The notes under the pieces: generated by a model | The model's database searches: none | Told to the model about the DNA's origin: nothing | The model's input: only the letters and a program-made list of their open reading frames with translations | Assembly (NCBI GenBank): GCA_905221605.1 | Contig: CAJNDS010002315.1 | Span: 22,501-86,500, forward strand | Reading direction: 5' to 3' | Origin: Symbiodinium natans | Taxonomy: Eukaryota; Sar; Dinophyceae; Suessiales; Symbiodiniaceae | DNA: 64,000 bases | Program-made: the position numbers and the translations under genes | Part shown: positions 38,738-51,412 of the stretch, one piece after another | Layout of the letters: every line of letters begins with the position of its first letter | Numbering within the stretch: the stretch's first letter is position 1

Positions 38738-41700
38738 GATGAGGGCATCAGCGACGGAGCTAGTCCAGTGTACGCCGCGGCGATGAAGGACCACGCGGAG
38801 GCTTGGAGGGCTCAACCCTAAACCCTAAGACCTAAACCTTAAACCCTAAACCCTAAACCTTAAACCTTCAAGCTCTCGGGGTTGACGAAAATAGGGGAAC
38901 CCCAAAGTCGATCGCCAAAATAGTGGGAATTCCCAGATAACCAGGACCCCAAATAATGTACCCTAAACCCTATATAAACCCTGAGACCCTAAACCCTAAA
39001 CCCTAAACCCTAAACCCTAAACCCTAAACCCTAAACCCTAAACCCTAAACCCTAAACCCTAAACCCTAAACCCTACCCCTAAACCCTAAACCCTAAACCC
39101 TAAACCCTAAACCCTAAACCCTAAACCCTAAACCCTAAACCCTAAACCCTAAACCCTAAACCCTAAACCTAAACCCCAAAACCCTAAACCCTAAACAGAA
39201 CCTCGAAGTTGCTTGCGTGGTGGGCACGGGTGCTTGGTTCTCAGGCACTCTCGGCTCTGAAGAGCCAAACACCTGCCTGGGTCATTAAGCCCCCAAAACC
39301 CCTTTAGGGTTTGGGTTTAGGGTTTAGGGTTTAGGGTTTAGGGTTTAGGGTTTAGGGTTTAGGGTTTTAGGGTTTAGGGTTTAGGGTTCAGGGTTCAGGG
39401 TTCAGGGTTTAGGGTTTAGGGTTTAGGGTTTAGGGTTTAGGGTTAAACCCCTAAACGTTAACCCTAAGCCCTGAGCCCCAAATCCAAAGCCCTGACCCTA
39501 AACCCTAAGCCCCAGGCCCTAAAACCCTAAACCCTACACCCTGAGCTCAGGACCGAAAACTGAGCCTGAACGAACCGAAGCCTCAACTTTGTGACCTGAA
39601 GCGTCGACTGAACCCCAAACGCTTAGCCCTCAAGACCCTAAAACCAAAGCCCTAAACAGCCTAAAGGACTAAAGTCAACCGCTTTGGAGGTGCTGCAGGT
39701 GCTGCTGGAGGCGCGTGCCAATGCCGACACCACCAAGGACGCCTTTGGCAGCAGCATTTGCTGAGGGTTGAAGGTTTGAGGGGTTCTAAACGCTAAGCCC
39801 TAAACCCTAAACCCTAAACCCTAAACCCTCAAGAACAAGGCCCCATGAACGTTACGTCAGATAGCGCCCATGGTTCAGGGTTTCGGGCCCAACGAGGGCT
39901 TAGGTTGTAGGGTTGAGGGTTCCGGTAGGGTCCCGCTAGGGTCTGGGTTTTAGGTTTTAGGGTTTATCGGGAGTCAGACCCTCCGTCTAAGGTTTGGGGT
40001 GTCAAGGTTCAAGCTTTGCTGAGGGGGCAGAACTCCCTGCGCCCTAAGCCCGAAGATCAACCTGCACACTCAACCTTGAACCCCTAAACCCTTAAACCCT
40101 AAACCCTAAGCCCTAAACTCTTAAACCCTAAACCCTAAACCCTAAACCCTAAACCCTAAACCCTAAACCCTAAACCCTAAACCTTGAACCCTGAACCCTG
40201 AACCCTAAACCCCAAACCCCAAACCCTAAACCCTAAACCCTAGCCTCCGTGAGGACGATGGCGCCTCTGCCACCTTCATTGCCACGCAGTTTGGGAGCCC
40301 GAAGGCCGGGGCTCCGCCGGTTTAGGGTTTAGGGTTTGGGGTTTAGGGTTTGGGGTTTAGGGTTTATGGTTTAGGGTTTAGGGTTTAGGGTTTAGGGTTG
40401 AGGGTTTAGGGGTTGAGGAGTGGCTCCGGTACTAGGGGGTTTAGGATTCAGGGATTTGGGGGATTGAGTGGATTTAGGGCTTGGGGGCTTTCGGCTTTTG
40501 AAGTTTTGGGCTAAAGGTGATTAGGGGGTTTTGGGGGCTGTTTTTTTTTTTTTTGGGGGGGGGGGGGTTTAGAGTTTTGGGGCATTGGGGCGGTTTAGAA
40601 TGGGGGTTTAGGGTTTGGCTAGGGGGTGGGTTTAGGGGGGGTTTAGGTCCTGCCTCCCAAATCCCCAAATCTTGAACGAATCTGCAAAGCTGGCCAAGCT
40701 CAAGCTGGCGAGGCCCAGGCCAGCTGCCATCGGCGACCTAAGCCGAGAACCCCAGACCCTAAACGCTAAAACCTGAACCCCTGAACCCTAAACCCTAAAC
40801 CCTAAACCCCAAACCCTAAACCTTAACGCCTAAACTGTCAACCCTAAACCCAGTAAGCGCATCCTCGAGTTCCCGAAAACCATCAGCCCTGAAATCCCAA
40901 TCGCCTATGTCACTCCGTGCGCCCTGAAACCATAAAGCCCTACAACCCTAAACCCTAAACCCTAAAACCCTAAACCCTAAACCCTAAACCCTAAAACCCT
41001 AAAACCCTAAACCCCTAAAACCCTAAACCCTAAAGCCCTAAACCCTAAAACCCTAAACCCCTAAAACCCTAAACCTAAAACCCTAAACCCGAACCCTTGA
41101 ATTCGAAAGCCCAAAAGTCACAACCCTACTTCCTTGAAACCTTCCTACCCCCTAAACTCTAAACGCTACACACGAACCCCCACCCTTGAAACCTTCAGAA
41201 GCCCCCCCGAAGCCCTTAAATACCTAAGCCCGAAGCCCTCAAACTTCCATACTCTTCAACCCTAGACACCCTTAAGCCCCAGACACTGGAGCCCAAAGGA
41301 TACCCAAGCCATTAACTCTACAAGCCTTTATAAAGTCGTATGAAACGCTAAACCTGAACCCTTGACCACACATCCTAAACCCTGACCCCGATAGACCACA
41401 AACCCTGAAACGCAAGCCCGGAGCTCAACGCGAGGCCCTCGAACTCCTGCTGTCTGCCTCGGCGGACCCGAACCGGGCTCGGCGGGAGGCGCGCTTCCTG
41501 CTCTGAGGGCCCTAAACCCTAAACCCTAATTATCTTTTGTGTGAGGGTTTGGTATTTTATATTTTTAGGGCAAGTGACACGAAGGGCGTTCAGTGGTGCA
41601 AGGCGGTCGATTCTTGTGCCTAAACTCTACCTCAACTTCTGCCAGCAGACGACAATTGTTGGCTGCAGTTGGCTGCAGTTCCCATTGGCGGATAATGCCC

Positions 41701-42813
41701 TAAACCCTAAACCCTGATTAGACCTATGTTTTTGGTGACTGGGCTTGTAAGGTAATTAACTGGTAAATCCTTAAGCCCCAAGCCCTAAAACAGAAGCAAG
41801 TTGTATGGTGTTTGGGCACCCCCCAAAACCCCAGGCCCGTTGCTGTTCTCCATGTTGCCTTGCCCGAATTTCAAGAACAACCCGGAGACAGTCTTGGCTT
41901 TGGGTTCCCCAGGCCCTATACTCTGAACCCGAAGGCCTGAGAAGCCAGCGGTGTGGCCTTGTCACGTCCTGTTTAAAAGTTTGGCGGGGCTAACGAAAGC
42001 AAGGCTGCTTGGAGGACCAGGGAATTGGTAAGTAGCTACCTAGTAGGGCTATCAAGTAGGCAGTAGGACAACCTCACTTCGGGGTCATCTTATAGCTCTA
42101 CTTGCCATGTCCCCCCGTGGATGCTCCAAGTGCATCAGGGAGACTCAATTCCTTGGACTTTCAGGCTCCTTGGACCCCTGAACCTTCAACCTAAACCCCT
42201 GAGCCCCCAACCTTCAAACCCCTAAACCCTAAACCCTAAACCCTAAACCCTAAACCCTAAACCCTAAACCCTAAACCCTAAACCCTAAACGCTAAACCCC
42301 AAACCCTAAACAACCCTCAAACCTAAACCCGCAGCTCGAACCCCGTAAACGCATCACCGCCCACTTGAAGGGTCATGGTTCGCTACATGTAGGGTTACAA
42401 GTACCTCAATAAAGGTCAGAATTGTCAGACTTGTAGCTGTAGCCCTATTTTTACTAACCATGAACCTAAACCCTAAACCCCAAGCCCTAAACCATAAGCC
42501 CTAAACCCTAAACCCTAAACCCTAAGCCCTAAGCCCTAAGCCCTAAGCCCTAAGCCCTAAGCCCTAAGCCCTAAGCCCTAAGCCCTAAGCCCTAAGCCCT
42601 AAGCCCAAGGCCCTAAGCCCTAAGCCCGAAGCCCGAAGCCCTAAGCCCTAAGCCCGAAGCCCTAAGCCCTAGCCCTAAGCCCTAAACCCCAAACAAGCAT
42701 GGAGGACGGCGTGGCACCGGCCTACATGGCCGTGCAGAGCGGGCGAGCCGAGGAGCTGAGGATGCTCTTGGAGGCCGGACAGGATTTAGGGTTTAGGGTT
42801 CAGGGTTTAGGGT

Positions 42814-42852
<39 letters not shown>

Positions 42853-45800
42853 GGTTTAGGGTTTAGGGTTAAGTTTCGGGTTTAGGAGTTTCGGGTTTAG
42901 GGTTATTAGGCTTTAGTCTGTAGGTTTTTGGCTCCGGGGTTTTAGGGTCCAGGGTTCCAGGATTTGGCAGGGACACTGCGTTTTAGTTGGCGCTACTGCG
43001 ATTCAAGCTTTCCTGCCTTCCATTGCGGCTACAAGGGCGTGTTCGGGGGTGGTACTATGCTACAGGTAAGCTGGTACGTATTTACCGACCCCCTTCTAAG
43101 AAGGACCCGACGCCCTAGCACCCTTGAAGCCAGTTCCTACGCATGAGGTTCCTTTCTTCACACCTCTAGCCACCAAAGGCATGCGTAAGGTTATGGCAGG
43201 CATCATGCGCATTGTGGCCGGGCCTCCGGGCCTTGGGACTGCCCTGCCACTCCATCGCATCCATGCCGATCGTCGTCGGGAGTTCAGCAATTCGCAGCTT
43301 TGTCAGTGGACGGCCCACCAGGGCATTGCCCTCACCTCCACTGGTGGTGACGATTGGCTTGGACCGAGAACTACGTGCGCCTTCTCTTGGCAGCCCACGA
43401 TGCTCCCAAGGCACTCTGGGCCTTCGCCATGAGGCGCGGTGCAGCCCGCCTCCAGTCTGCCGCCCTTGGGGCTATGCACGTGTCCCAGCCGGGTCTGTGG
43501 CCTTGGTACTCGCAGCTTGCACTGCGTCAGCGCAGTTGGAAGCCGAACCCTAAACCCTAGACCCAAAAAACCCTAAACCCTAAACCCTGAACCCTAAACC
43601 CCAAACCCTAAACCCTAAACCCCTCTTTCCTTTCTTCCCTGAGTCTCTGAGAGTCCTTCTGCGTTTTCTTCGTAACGCCCTCACACCTGAGAAGTCGGAG
43701 ATACCACAGCTTCTCTTGAGCTAACGGCTGGTTTCGGTTTAGGGTTTAGGGGTTTAGGGGTTTAGGGGTTTAGGGGTTTAGGGGTTAGGGGTTTAGGGGT
43801 TTAGGGGTTTAGGGTTTCAGGGTTTCAGGGTTTCAGGGTTTCAGGGTTTCAGGGTTTCAGGGTTTGAGGGTTTCAGGGTTTCAGGGTTTCAGGTGAAAGA
43901 ATTCGGCCACGCAGGAGAGAGCCCTGGAAAGCGTTGTCTTTTCTTTTTAACTGACCTGGAGATAGGGTTAAATAGCGGGTAAAGCACCTTGTCTTCCGAA
44001 GGCTTTCAGGGTTTCAGGCTTTTAGGGTTTCAGGGTTTCAGGGTTCAGGGTTTTCAGGGTTTCAGGATTTCAGGGTTTCAGGATGTCAGGTTTTAGGGTT
44101 TCGGCTTTGTGCTTGGTCAGGGATGAACATGAAAACCCTACGTTTAGGGGTTCCCCAAAAAAAGGATATAGGATTCAGGGTTTTCTCAGGACTCCCCCCC
44201 CCTGCCCCCACCTAGGGTCCCTAAACCCTAAGCCCCTAAACCCTCCCCCACACCCTAAACCCTAAACCCTAAACCCTAAATCCTAAACCCTAAACCCTAA
44301 ACCCTAAACCCTAAACCCTAAACCCTAAACCCTAAACCCTAAACCCTAAACCCTAAACCCTAAACCCTAAACCCTAAACCCTAAACCCTAAACCCAAAAC
44401 CCAAAACCCAAAACCCAAAAACCTAAACCCTAAACCCTAAATCCCAACCCCTAACCCTAAACCCTACACGGCCAGGCCAGGGCCAACACCAACCAGCTCA
44501 CGACCAAGGTCGGGGAAGCAGATGCGGGTCGAGGGTTTCAGGGTTCTTGGGTTTGGCTCCGGGGCTTTGAAGGGCAAAAGGTTTAGGGTTTGGAGTTTAA
44601 GGTTTTGAGTTTAGGATTTCGGTTTTTAGGGTTTAGGGTTGAGGGTCCAGGGCCAGGCCACTATGCTATGATTCTCTTTTTCAAGGGCCGTAGACCCGAA
44701 AGAGGATCGCACTTGAGATGTTTGACGATTGACCCAGAAACAGCTCTGCTCCAGGCAGACAAGCCCTGCCCCGCACGCCTTCAACACACCCTCCCGGCCC
44801 TATGGGCCATTGGTAGCAAAGCCTCCTGACCCCCCCCCCCCCCCCCCCCACAAGAAAGGAACAACAAAGAAACCAAGCCTCTACACCACCCTAAATCCCA
44901 AGCCCTAAGCCCCGAACCCTAAGACCCTGAACAACAGTGACACTGAAACCGGAAACAGGTAGGGTTTGAGGGTCAGGGTTTTGGCATAAGCCTCCCCTTC
45001 AGCGTCCAGGAGCTTGAGTGGGGCCTCCACAGAAAAGCAGCCGAGATCTTCTCCCGTACCCCCCCACCCCCACCCCTCCCCACCCCGCGTTTTGCGGGTG
45101 TAGCCTGGGTCGGCGGACCCTAGACCCTAGACCCCAAGCCCTAAACCCCAAACCCCTAAACCCCGAACCCCAAACCCAAACCCCTACACCCCAAACCCTC
45201 AACCCGAAACCCTCAACCCTAAACCCTTAACCCTTAACCCCAGACCCCTAAACTCCAAACCCCACACCCCTAAACCCCAAGCCCTAAACCCCAAACTCCA
45301 AGCCCTAAACCGCAAACCCTAAACCCTAAACCCAAACACTAAACTCCAAACCCTAAACCCCAAGCCCTGAACCCCAAACCCTAAACCCCAAACCCCAAAC
45401 CCTAAACCCCAAACCCTAAACCCCAAGCCCTAAACCCCAAGCCCTAAACCCCAAGCCCTAAACCCCAAACCCCAAACCCCAAACCCCAAACCCTAAACCC
45501 TAAACCCTAAACCCTAACCCCCAAACTCCCCCAGGGCGCCTCGCCTCTGCACCTGGCGTCGCAGCTGGGGAAGCACGAGCTCGTGAGTTTGCTCCTGGAG
45601 TTGCAGGCCAGGGTTTGGGGTAGGGTTTAGGGCTTAGGGTTTGGGGTTTGGGGTTTGGGGTTTAGGGTTTAGGGTTGTAGGGTGTAGGGTTTAGGGGTGG
45701 AGGGGTGTAGGGGTGTAGTGGCGTAGGTGCAGCAGGGTGTAGGGTGTGAGGGTTCAGGAAAATGTGTCAGGGGCTTGGTTTGAGGTAGTGCTTTAGGGTT

Positions 45801-48800
45801 TGGGGTAAAGGGTTTAGGGGTATGTGGCGCTTTGGGGGTATGTTGGGTTGAAGTTTAGGGTTTGGGGGTTTTCGGCTTGCGTGGGTCGTCGGGCGTTTAA
45901 AGCCGAAGCCGGGCTTTCGCGTGATCTGGTTCTGCGAGCTCACCCACGGGAGTATGTCACGCCTGCCGTGCGTGAACCCCAAACCAAAGTGTTCGGGTTT
46001 TAGGGTTGAGGGTTGAGAGTTGTTAGTAAGAGCGCGTCCCGCCACTTCCAGCGCAAAAGAAGTTTGGTTTCCAAAGGGCTGCCCTGTTTCCGGGTTTCAG
46101 GTCTCGGCGCTGAGAGTCAAAGGTTTAGGGATTTCAGGTCTTGAGGGTACGAGGGCGTCAGCGTTGTGTTGGGGAGTGGCTTGGGCCTTCGGGTTCAGAG
46201 TCTAGTTTCTTGAGTTGAAGGGCTTAGGGCTCGCAGGGTTTAAGGTTCAGTTCAGAGTTTACAGGGTTTAGGGTTTGCAGGCTTGAAGGCCCCGTTTAGG
46301 GTTTTTGGGGGTTTTGAGTTTGTTTCAGGTTTAGAGGCTTTAAGGTTTAGGATTCACTTTTCATGGCTGCCCGAAGCACGAGGGATATAGCACCAACGCG
46401 AGCCTTTCGTCACGGGGCCCTGCAAGCTCCTACGCCCCACAAAACGAAACCCTCAACCCTAACACCTAACCTAAACCTTTCCGCTATCACCCCAGAACCC
46501 CTTCAGCCATGACTGCTCGCGGCTGCTCACCCCTTCGTTTTTGCGCAGTCATCGCCCGGTCTCCAAGTACCTGAAACCCTAAACTCAAACCTTAAACCCG
46601 AAACCCTAAACCCTAAACCTGAACCTTACACCCCAAACCCTAAACCCTAAACCCCAAACCCTAAACCCTAAACCCCAAACCCTTACCCCAAACCCTAAAC
46701 CCCAAACCCTCAACCCCAAACCCTAAACCCCAAACCCTCAACCCCAAACCGGTGCATGGCAGGCAGATCCAAACCTGACGTCCGCACAGGCACTGACGGT
46801 GGGATGTCCGGCTCAGGCTTCAGGATGGGCTCTTGTCGGTTCATTTGAGGCTTAGGGTTTAGGGTTTGGGGTGTAGGGTTTGGGGTTTAGGGTTTGGGGG
46901 TTTAGGGTACCCTAGGCCCCCCTGAACCCCAACACGCTAAATCCCTAAGCCCTAAACGCTCCACCCCAAACCCTAGCCCTAAACCCTAAACGCTCCACCT
47001 TTCAACCCTAGCCTTTCGGAAGTGCCGCAACTCAGGGCCAGACCCCGTTGTCACTGGCTGGCGGAAACAAGAAGGTCCAGAAGATTCTGCAGGAGGCTGG
47101 TTTTGGGGGCGTTCAGGGGCGCAGGGGGCTTTTAAAGTTTCGAGGTTTGAGGGCTTTGGGGGTTTGAAGGCTTTGGGGTTTCAGGATGTTTGTAGTTTTA
47201 ACGCTTCAGAATACTCCAAGAAAGACTAGTCATGGGCTAGAGAGTTCAGGGTTTAGGACGTTCTTTAGGGTTTGACTATCTGAGGACCAGGGCTTGGGAT
47301 TAGGCTTCAGGGTTTCGGGCGAGGTTGTTTAGGGTTTGGTTTTCGGGGCCTCTTTGCGACAAGGAGCACACCACAAGGTCATGCTGTCCAGGTATGAAGG
47401 TGGCGCCTTTGGTGCCCCGGATCAGGAGAGCTTGAAGAAGTGTGAGAAAGCTTGATTCGCCCTCCATGGGCGATGATGAGGACGACGGAAGCGGCGATCA
47501 TCACCCTTCAGTGCCCTTGAGACCTGCACGCTGCTCGGGCACGAAATGTGCCAACTGGCAAGGCATGGAGTGGCGTGGAGGGAGGGTCTCTGGATTGACG
47601 ATCTTCAAATTGATCTCCAAAGAGCCCTTCTCTGCCTTGGCACCATGAGCTACGCACTGCTCCCTGTCTCATCGCTGCAATGCTTCGTCAGGTTCGAGAA
47701 CTTCACGAACGCCTATGACGTATTGAGGCTGGTCCTCGTGATTGTGGTCCTTCTCTACCTGATGGTGGCCGAAAAGCCCTAAACCGCATGAACCTTATAC
47801 ACACCCTCCTTCACGCGTGATTCCAAAACCCCTTGACTGACTGACTTCTTATTCAAGATGCTTATAAGAGCAGTACCAGTAAGAATCTTGACATTGTTAT
47901 GATTGACAAGCCATAACCAACTATGAATCAAAAAGCAATCAGGGCGTTACCCAGGACAGGGTACCCTTTTGTGGGGTCCTTATAAAGGGGTTATCGTATA
48001 TTTTGTTCTGCTGCCCACCCACCCCCACCCCAAGAGAAAAACTGCCAACACATCTCTAATGTGCTAAACTTAACTAGAAGTAGACGGTTACTTGCTCGAC
48101 GGTTGGCGTCGCTTTCGCCCTGTCCCTTTGGCATCTCGTTCCTGGTACCTGGTGGGCCCCCACTTCCCCCCCCCCCTTCCCAGGGCCGCTCCGAAGCGTC
48201 ATCGCAGCCCTCCGCGGAGCGTTCAAGTGGGGGAACTAGACTAGTGCAGCCAAGGCGCAAGCAGATGTTAGGGGTGGACCGGGGAAGAGGGAAAAGAGGC
48301 GACGGGAGGGCCAGACTGCTCGTCACGTGACAAAACAAACAAACAGGCGGAGGAGCGAGGAGGAGCGGGCCGGCTGCAGCTACAGCTGCTAGCCTCCTCC
48401 TCCTCCTCCCCAAACCCCAAACCCTAAACCCGAAAACCCTAAAACCCAAGAACCTAAAACCCCCCAAGCCCTAAACTGGACCCGATGTTCATCGGAGGCA
48501 GGGGCCACCCATGAGGCAGCGGCGGCGGCCGAGCCTGAGCCCAAGGCGGCCTCCCCTAAGACACCTGGCTGCGCAGGGTTTAGGGTTTTTTGGTTTTTTT
48601 GGGTTTTTTGGGTTTTTTGGGTTTTTTGGGTTTTTTGGGTTTAGGGTTTAGGGTTTAGGGTTTTGGGTTTATGGTTAGGGGTTTTGGGGTTTAGGGTTTG
48701 GGGTTTCGGGTTTTGGGGTTTAGGGGTTTTGGGAGTTTAGGGCTTAGGCTTTGAGAGTTTCTGGAATTTTTGTTCATGTTTTCAAGATGTTTCTGAGCTT

Positions 48801-51382
48801 TTGGTGCAAGGTGTTTAACTTTTGTTTTGGTGTTTTCAGTGTGTTGAGGTTTCAGGGCCTTTGGAGTTTTTTGATTTTAGGGTTTGGGCCTAAGGGTTTC
48901 CGGTTAGGGGGATTTGTTGAGGTTTGGAAGGGTTCGCGGTTCAGACCCTGAAGTGGGTTTAAGGTTTAGGTTTAGGGTCACAGGGATTAGGTTTTGGGTT
49001 GTAGGTTATTAGCGTTGAAGTACGTCACAGGGATTAGGTTTTGGGTTGTAGGTTATTAGCGTTTGAAGTACGTTTGCGCAGGGTTTGTTGTTTTGGGATT
49101 CGGTTCACTTGCAAGGTAGGGTTGTCGGTAGTGCAACGGTATTCATGGCCTTACCCCGACTTATAACCCGGCCTTGCAAGTGAACCGAACCCTAAACCCT
49201 AAACCCTAAACCCTAAACCCTAAACCCTAAACCCTAAACCCTAAACCCTAAACCCTAAACCCTAAACCCTAAACCCTAAACCCTAAACCCTAAACCCTAA
49301 ACCCTAAACCAAAAGCCCTCCACAGACATTAAAACCCGCAATACACCAAGCCTTGTCACCCTAAACCCTAAACCTTCAACCTTAGGCCCTAAACCCTAAA
49401 CCCTAAACCCTAAACCCTTAACCCTTAACCCTTAACCCTAAACCCTAAACCCTAAACCCTAAACCCTAAACCCTAAACCCTAAACCCTAAACCCCTAAAC
49501 CCTAAACCCTCCAAAGGTTTGGGGTTATGCGGGGCTTGAAGGTTTAGGGACTGGTGCTCAGACGAGAACAGGTACCCTCTTTATGCTCCCAGGGGCTTGG
49601 GTTTAGGGTTTAGGGTTTAGGGCTAGGGTTTAGGGTTGAGGGTTTAGGGTTTAGGGTTTAGGGGTCAGGGTTTATGGTCTAGGGTTTAGGGCCAGACTGG
49701 CTCCAGGCCCCCAAGATCTCAGGTAGAATTGCGTGGGGTGGTGCCCTCGACTATCTACAACTTGATGCTTGAAAACATGAACTCGAAGCTAGAGTGGGGG
49801 GGGCGGGATACCTGGCCTCTTGTGTTGGTGTCAACGCGCTCAACCCTAAACTCCGAGGCCTAAATCCTTAGAAACAGGTTTTGTGTGCGTCTTTGGGGCA
49901 AATGTGACCTTGGACTGCAGAACCCTCAGTGGGGCCTTTCCAAAACAGCCCTTGGGTTTAGGGTTTAGGCAATGCCTGGAGTTTAGAGAGCGCCATCGGG
50001 CTTGTTATGGAACCCCCCTTCTTGAAGGGCAGTTAAGAGTAGGGTCTAAGGTATCGTACATTGTAAGCATAATGATGGTGCTAGTAAGCCCTAAACCCTA
50101 AACCCTAAACCCTAAACCCTAAACCCTAAACCCTAAACCCTAAACCCTAAGCCCTAAACCCTAAACCCTAAACCTTAAACCACGAAACGCGAAACACTAA
50201 ACCCTAAACCCTAAACCCTAAACCCTAAGCCCTAAACCCTAAACCCTAAACCCGAAACCCGAAACCCGAAACCTTAAACCCTAAACCCTAAACCCTAAAC
50301 CCTAAACCCTAAACCCTAAACCCTAAACCCTAAACCACGAAACACGAAACACGAAGCACTAAACCCTGAACCTTGAACCCTGAGCACGACCCATGAACCT
50401 TCGAGTTGCCCCTCCCCGCAAGCCAAGGAAGGCGGCAGCCAAGGGCAAAGCCCGAGCGAAGCCTTTCGCCACCACCTTTGCCTCAGCGCAGGCGTCGATG
50501 GTCCCCCCTCCTCCCCCAAAGAAAGCCCCCAAAGCACCCGTTAGCCTCAAGCCCCCCGAAGCCGCCCTAAGGCCCTACCCCGTAAACCCTAAACCCACTA
50601 AACCTATCTAAACCCGAAACCCTAAACCTTAAACCCTAAACCCTAAACCCTACACCCTAAACCCAAAACCCTCAACCCTAAACCCTCAGCCCACGATATA
50701 GAAGGGCTCCCACGCCTCCTCCAGGCCAGCATCAGCAGCCAGATCGGCATGTTCTCGGACTATGCCAGCCTAGAGTGACCGGGGAAGCCGTAGTGGGGTT
50801 TCGGGTTTAGGGGCTGGGGTTTAGAGTTTCGGGTTTAGGGTGTAGGGTGTATGTTTAGGGTTTCGGGTTTAGGGTTCAGGGTTCGGGCTTGAGTTAGCCA
50901 AAGCCGGCAAACGTAGTTCAGCATCCCCCACGCAAGCCAGCATGTTGCACGGTGGCAAGGGATCATTCCCACATTCTCCGGCAGCCCCTGGCTGGGGCCC
51001 ATCCGCTTAAGCTTAGACTTTGGCTGCATGCCCTGCACTTTCGGGGGCAACCCTCGAAAGCAAGCAAGTTTCGTAAGACCCTTCGGAAGGAACTTAAAAC
51101 GCCTTGCATGTCCCTAAGACCCTGAACACCAAACGCTAAACTGCCCAAATTCCTAAACCCTGGACCCTAAACCCTAAACCCTAAACCCTAAACCCTAAAC
51201 CCTGAACCCTAAACCCCAAACCGTAAACCCTAAACCCTAAACCCTAAACCCTAAACCCCAAACCCTAAGCCCTGGAAGACCCCTTTGAGGAGTCTTGGCT
51301 GGAGCTCCACGATGTGTGGAGCTCCGCGCAGTTCCGTCGCGCCCCTCAGGGCTCCAAAGTCCGGGCCTTGCGCGCGTCCTAA
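38738..51382 (+). CDS. Ankyrin-repeat protein with Lys/Ala/Pro linker, many short exons
   Basis: Exons, mostly phase 0: 38738-38800, 39690-39737, 40254-40304, about 40690-40740 (weak), 41435-41476, 42705-42773, 44476-44508, 45535-45606, 47036-47095, about 48516-48575, about 50428-50540, about 50705-50780, about 51268-51382 (stop TAA 51380-51382). Joined, they give repeated ankyrin signatures: DGASPVYAAAMKDHAE plus VLQVLLEARANADTTK; DGVAPAYMAVQSGRAEELR; GASPLHLASQLGKHELVSLL; GQTPLSLAGGNKKVQKILQE. Each 33-residue repeat is split near its middle by an intron. After the repeats comes an Ala/Pro/Lys linker (AAAAAEPEPKAASPK; KAPKAP), then a C-terminal segment (GLPRLLQASISSQIGMFSDY; FEESWLELHDVWSS). 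Ankyrin repeats bind protein partners; the specific role is unknown. One or more small exons are probably missing between 40.7-41.4 and 45.6-47.0 kb. Membership of the last four exons is inferred from phase and strand. Confidence 0.6.
38988..39195 (-). repeat. Long CCCTAAA array
   Basis: About 200 bp of near-perfect CCCTAAA, one of the longest arrays here, followed at 39305-39445 by the opposite strand (TTTAGGG). The two could pair in one intron of the ankyrin gene. Confidence 0.95.
40945..41095 (-). repeat. CCCTAAA/CCCTAAAA mixed array
   Basis: Units of 7 and 8 bases (extra A) interspersed, in an intron of the ankyrin gene. Confidence 0.9.
42476..42690 (-). repeat. CCCTAAG variant array
   Basis: A run of CCCTAAG units, homogenised to a one-base variant of CCCTAAA, directly before the exon at 42705. 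A TTGAGGG/TTTAGGG array follows the exon (42784-42860). Confidence 0.95.
43124..43548 (+). pseudogene. Decayed Copia-type integrase fragment
   Basis: The first frame (43124 on) reads LHRIHADRRREFSNSQLCQW and TAHQGIALTSTGGDDW, matching the Copia integrase core around the second catalytic Asp (hADRGxEFxN). The sense then shifts near 43355-43370, where the conserved NGRAE stretch should be. It continues in another frame as TENYVRLLLAAHDAPKALWA and FAMRRGAARLQ. With no start, a frameshift and no flanking RT, it is a dead fragment in an ankyrin-gene intron. Confidence 0.7.
43740..43890 (+). repeat. TTTAGGGG then TTTCAGGG array
   Basis: 8-mer TTTAGGGG units switch to 8-mer TTTCAGGG units at about 43810. 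More TTTCAGGG follows at 44005-44085. Confidence 0.95.
44220..44470 (-). repeat. CCCTAAA array
   Basis: About 180 bp of CCCTAAA with CCCAAAA variants at the end, immediately before the 44476 ankyrin exon. Confidence 0.95.
45115..45530 (-). repeat. Degenerate CCCTAAA/CCCCAAA array
   Basis: About 400 bp of alternating CCCTAAA and CCCCAAA units leading into the 45535 exon. The opposite strand (TTTGGGG/TTTAGGG) follows that exon at 45609-45700. Confidence 0.9.
47546..47782 (+). CDS. Possible fragment of a membrane protein
   Basis: The frame reads WIDDLQIDLQRALLCLGTMS then CFVRFENFTNAYDVLRLVLV and IVVLLYLMVAE before TAA. The last 20 residues form a convincing membrane segment preceded by a polar/aromatic stretch, loosely like ion-channel S-segments. 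It has no clear splice partners, sits between ankyrin-gene exons, and could be a transposed fragment. Not recognised. Confidence 0.25.
   Translation: MCQLARHGVAWREGLWIDDLQIDLQRALLCLGTMSYALLPVSSLQCFVRFENFTNAYDVLRLVLVIVVLLYLMVAEKP
47783..48515. other. Intronic spacer, no gene recognised
   Basis: 47790-48060 is unique. 48140-48200 is C-rich. 48340-48420 is GGAGGAGC/CTCCTCC-rich. 48413-48475 is CCCTAAA-like. Confidence 0.5.
48580..48740 (+). repeat. TTTTTTGGG and TTTAGGG array
   Basis: Six units of a 9-base TTTTTTGGG repeat (48586-48640) pass into TTTAGGG/TTTTGGGG units. Confidence 0.9.
48979..49072. repeat. Tandem duplication, about 48-bp unit
   Basis: CACAGGGATTAGGTTTTGGG through TTATTAGCGTTGAAGTACGT is repeated once with one inserted T. 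Confidence 0.85.
49101..49187. repeat. Inverted repeat (foldback) next to a CCCTAAA array
   Basis: CGGTTCACTTGCAAGG at 49101-49116 has its exact reverse complement at 49172-49187. Imperfect pairing continues inward (GGGTTGTCGG against CCGACTTATAACCC). A CCCTAAA array (49188-49310) starts directly at its right end. Confidence 0.85.
49188..49520 (-). repeat. CCCTAAA arrays
   Basis: Near-perfect at 49188-49310 and 49375-49512, with a CCCTTAA patch at 49416-49436. Confidence 0.95.
50085..50370 (-). repeat. CCCTAAA array with CCCGAAA and CACGAAA variants
   Basis: About 285 bp in an intron of the ankyrin gene, ending shortly before the basic exon at about 50428. Confidence 0.95.
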
Positions 51383-51412
51383 AAGGGACGGTGCGCAGGG
51401 GCGCTTGTTCAG

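Noticed and set aside
43212-43553. 113-aa ORF as an independent gene
   Set aside because: It is one of three overlapping frames of the broken Copia integrase fragment.
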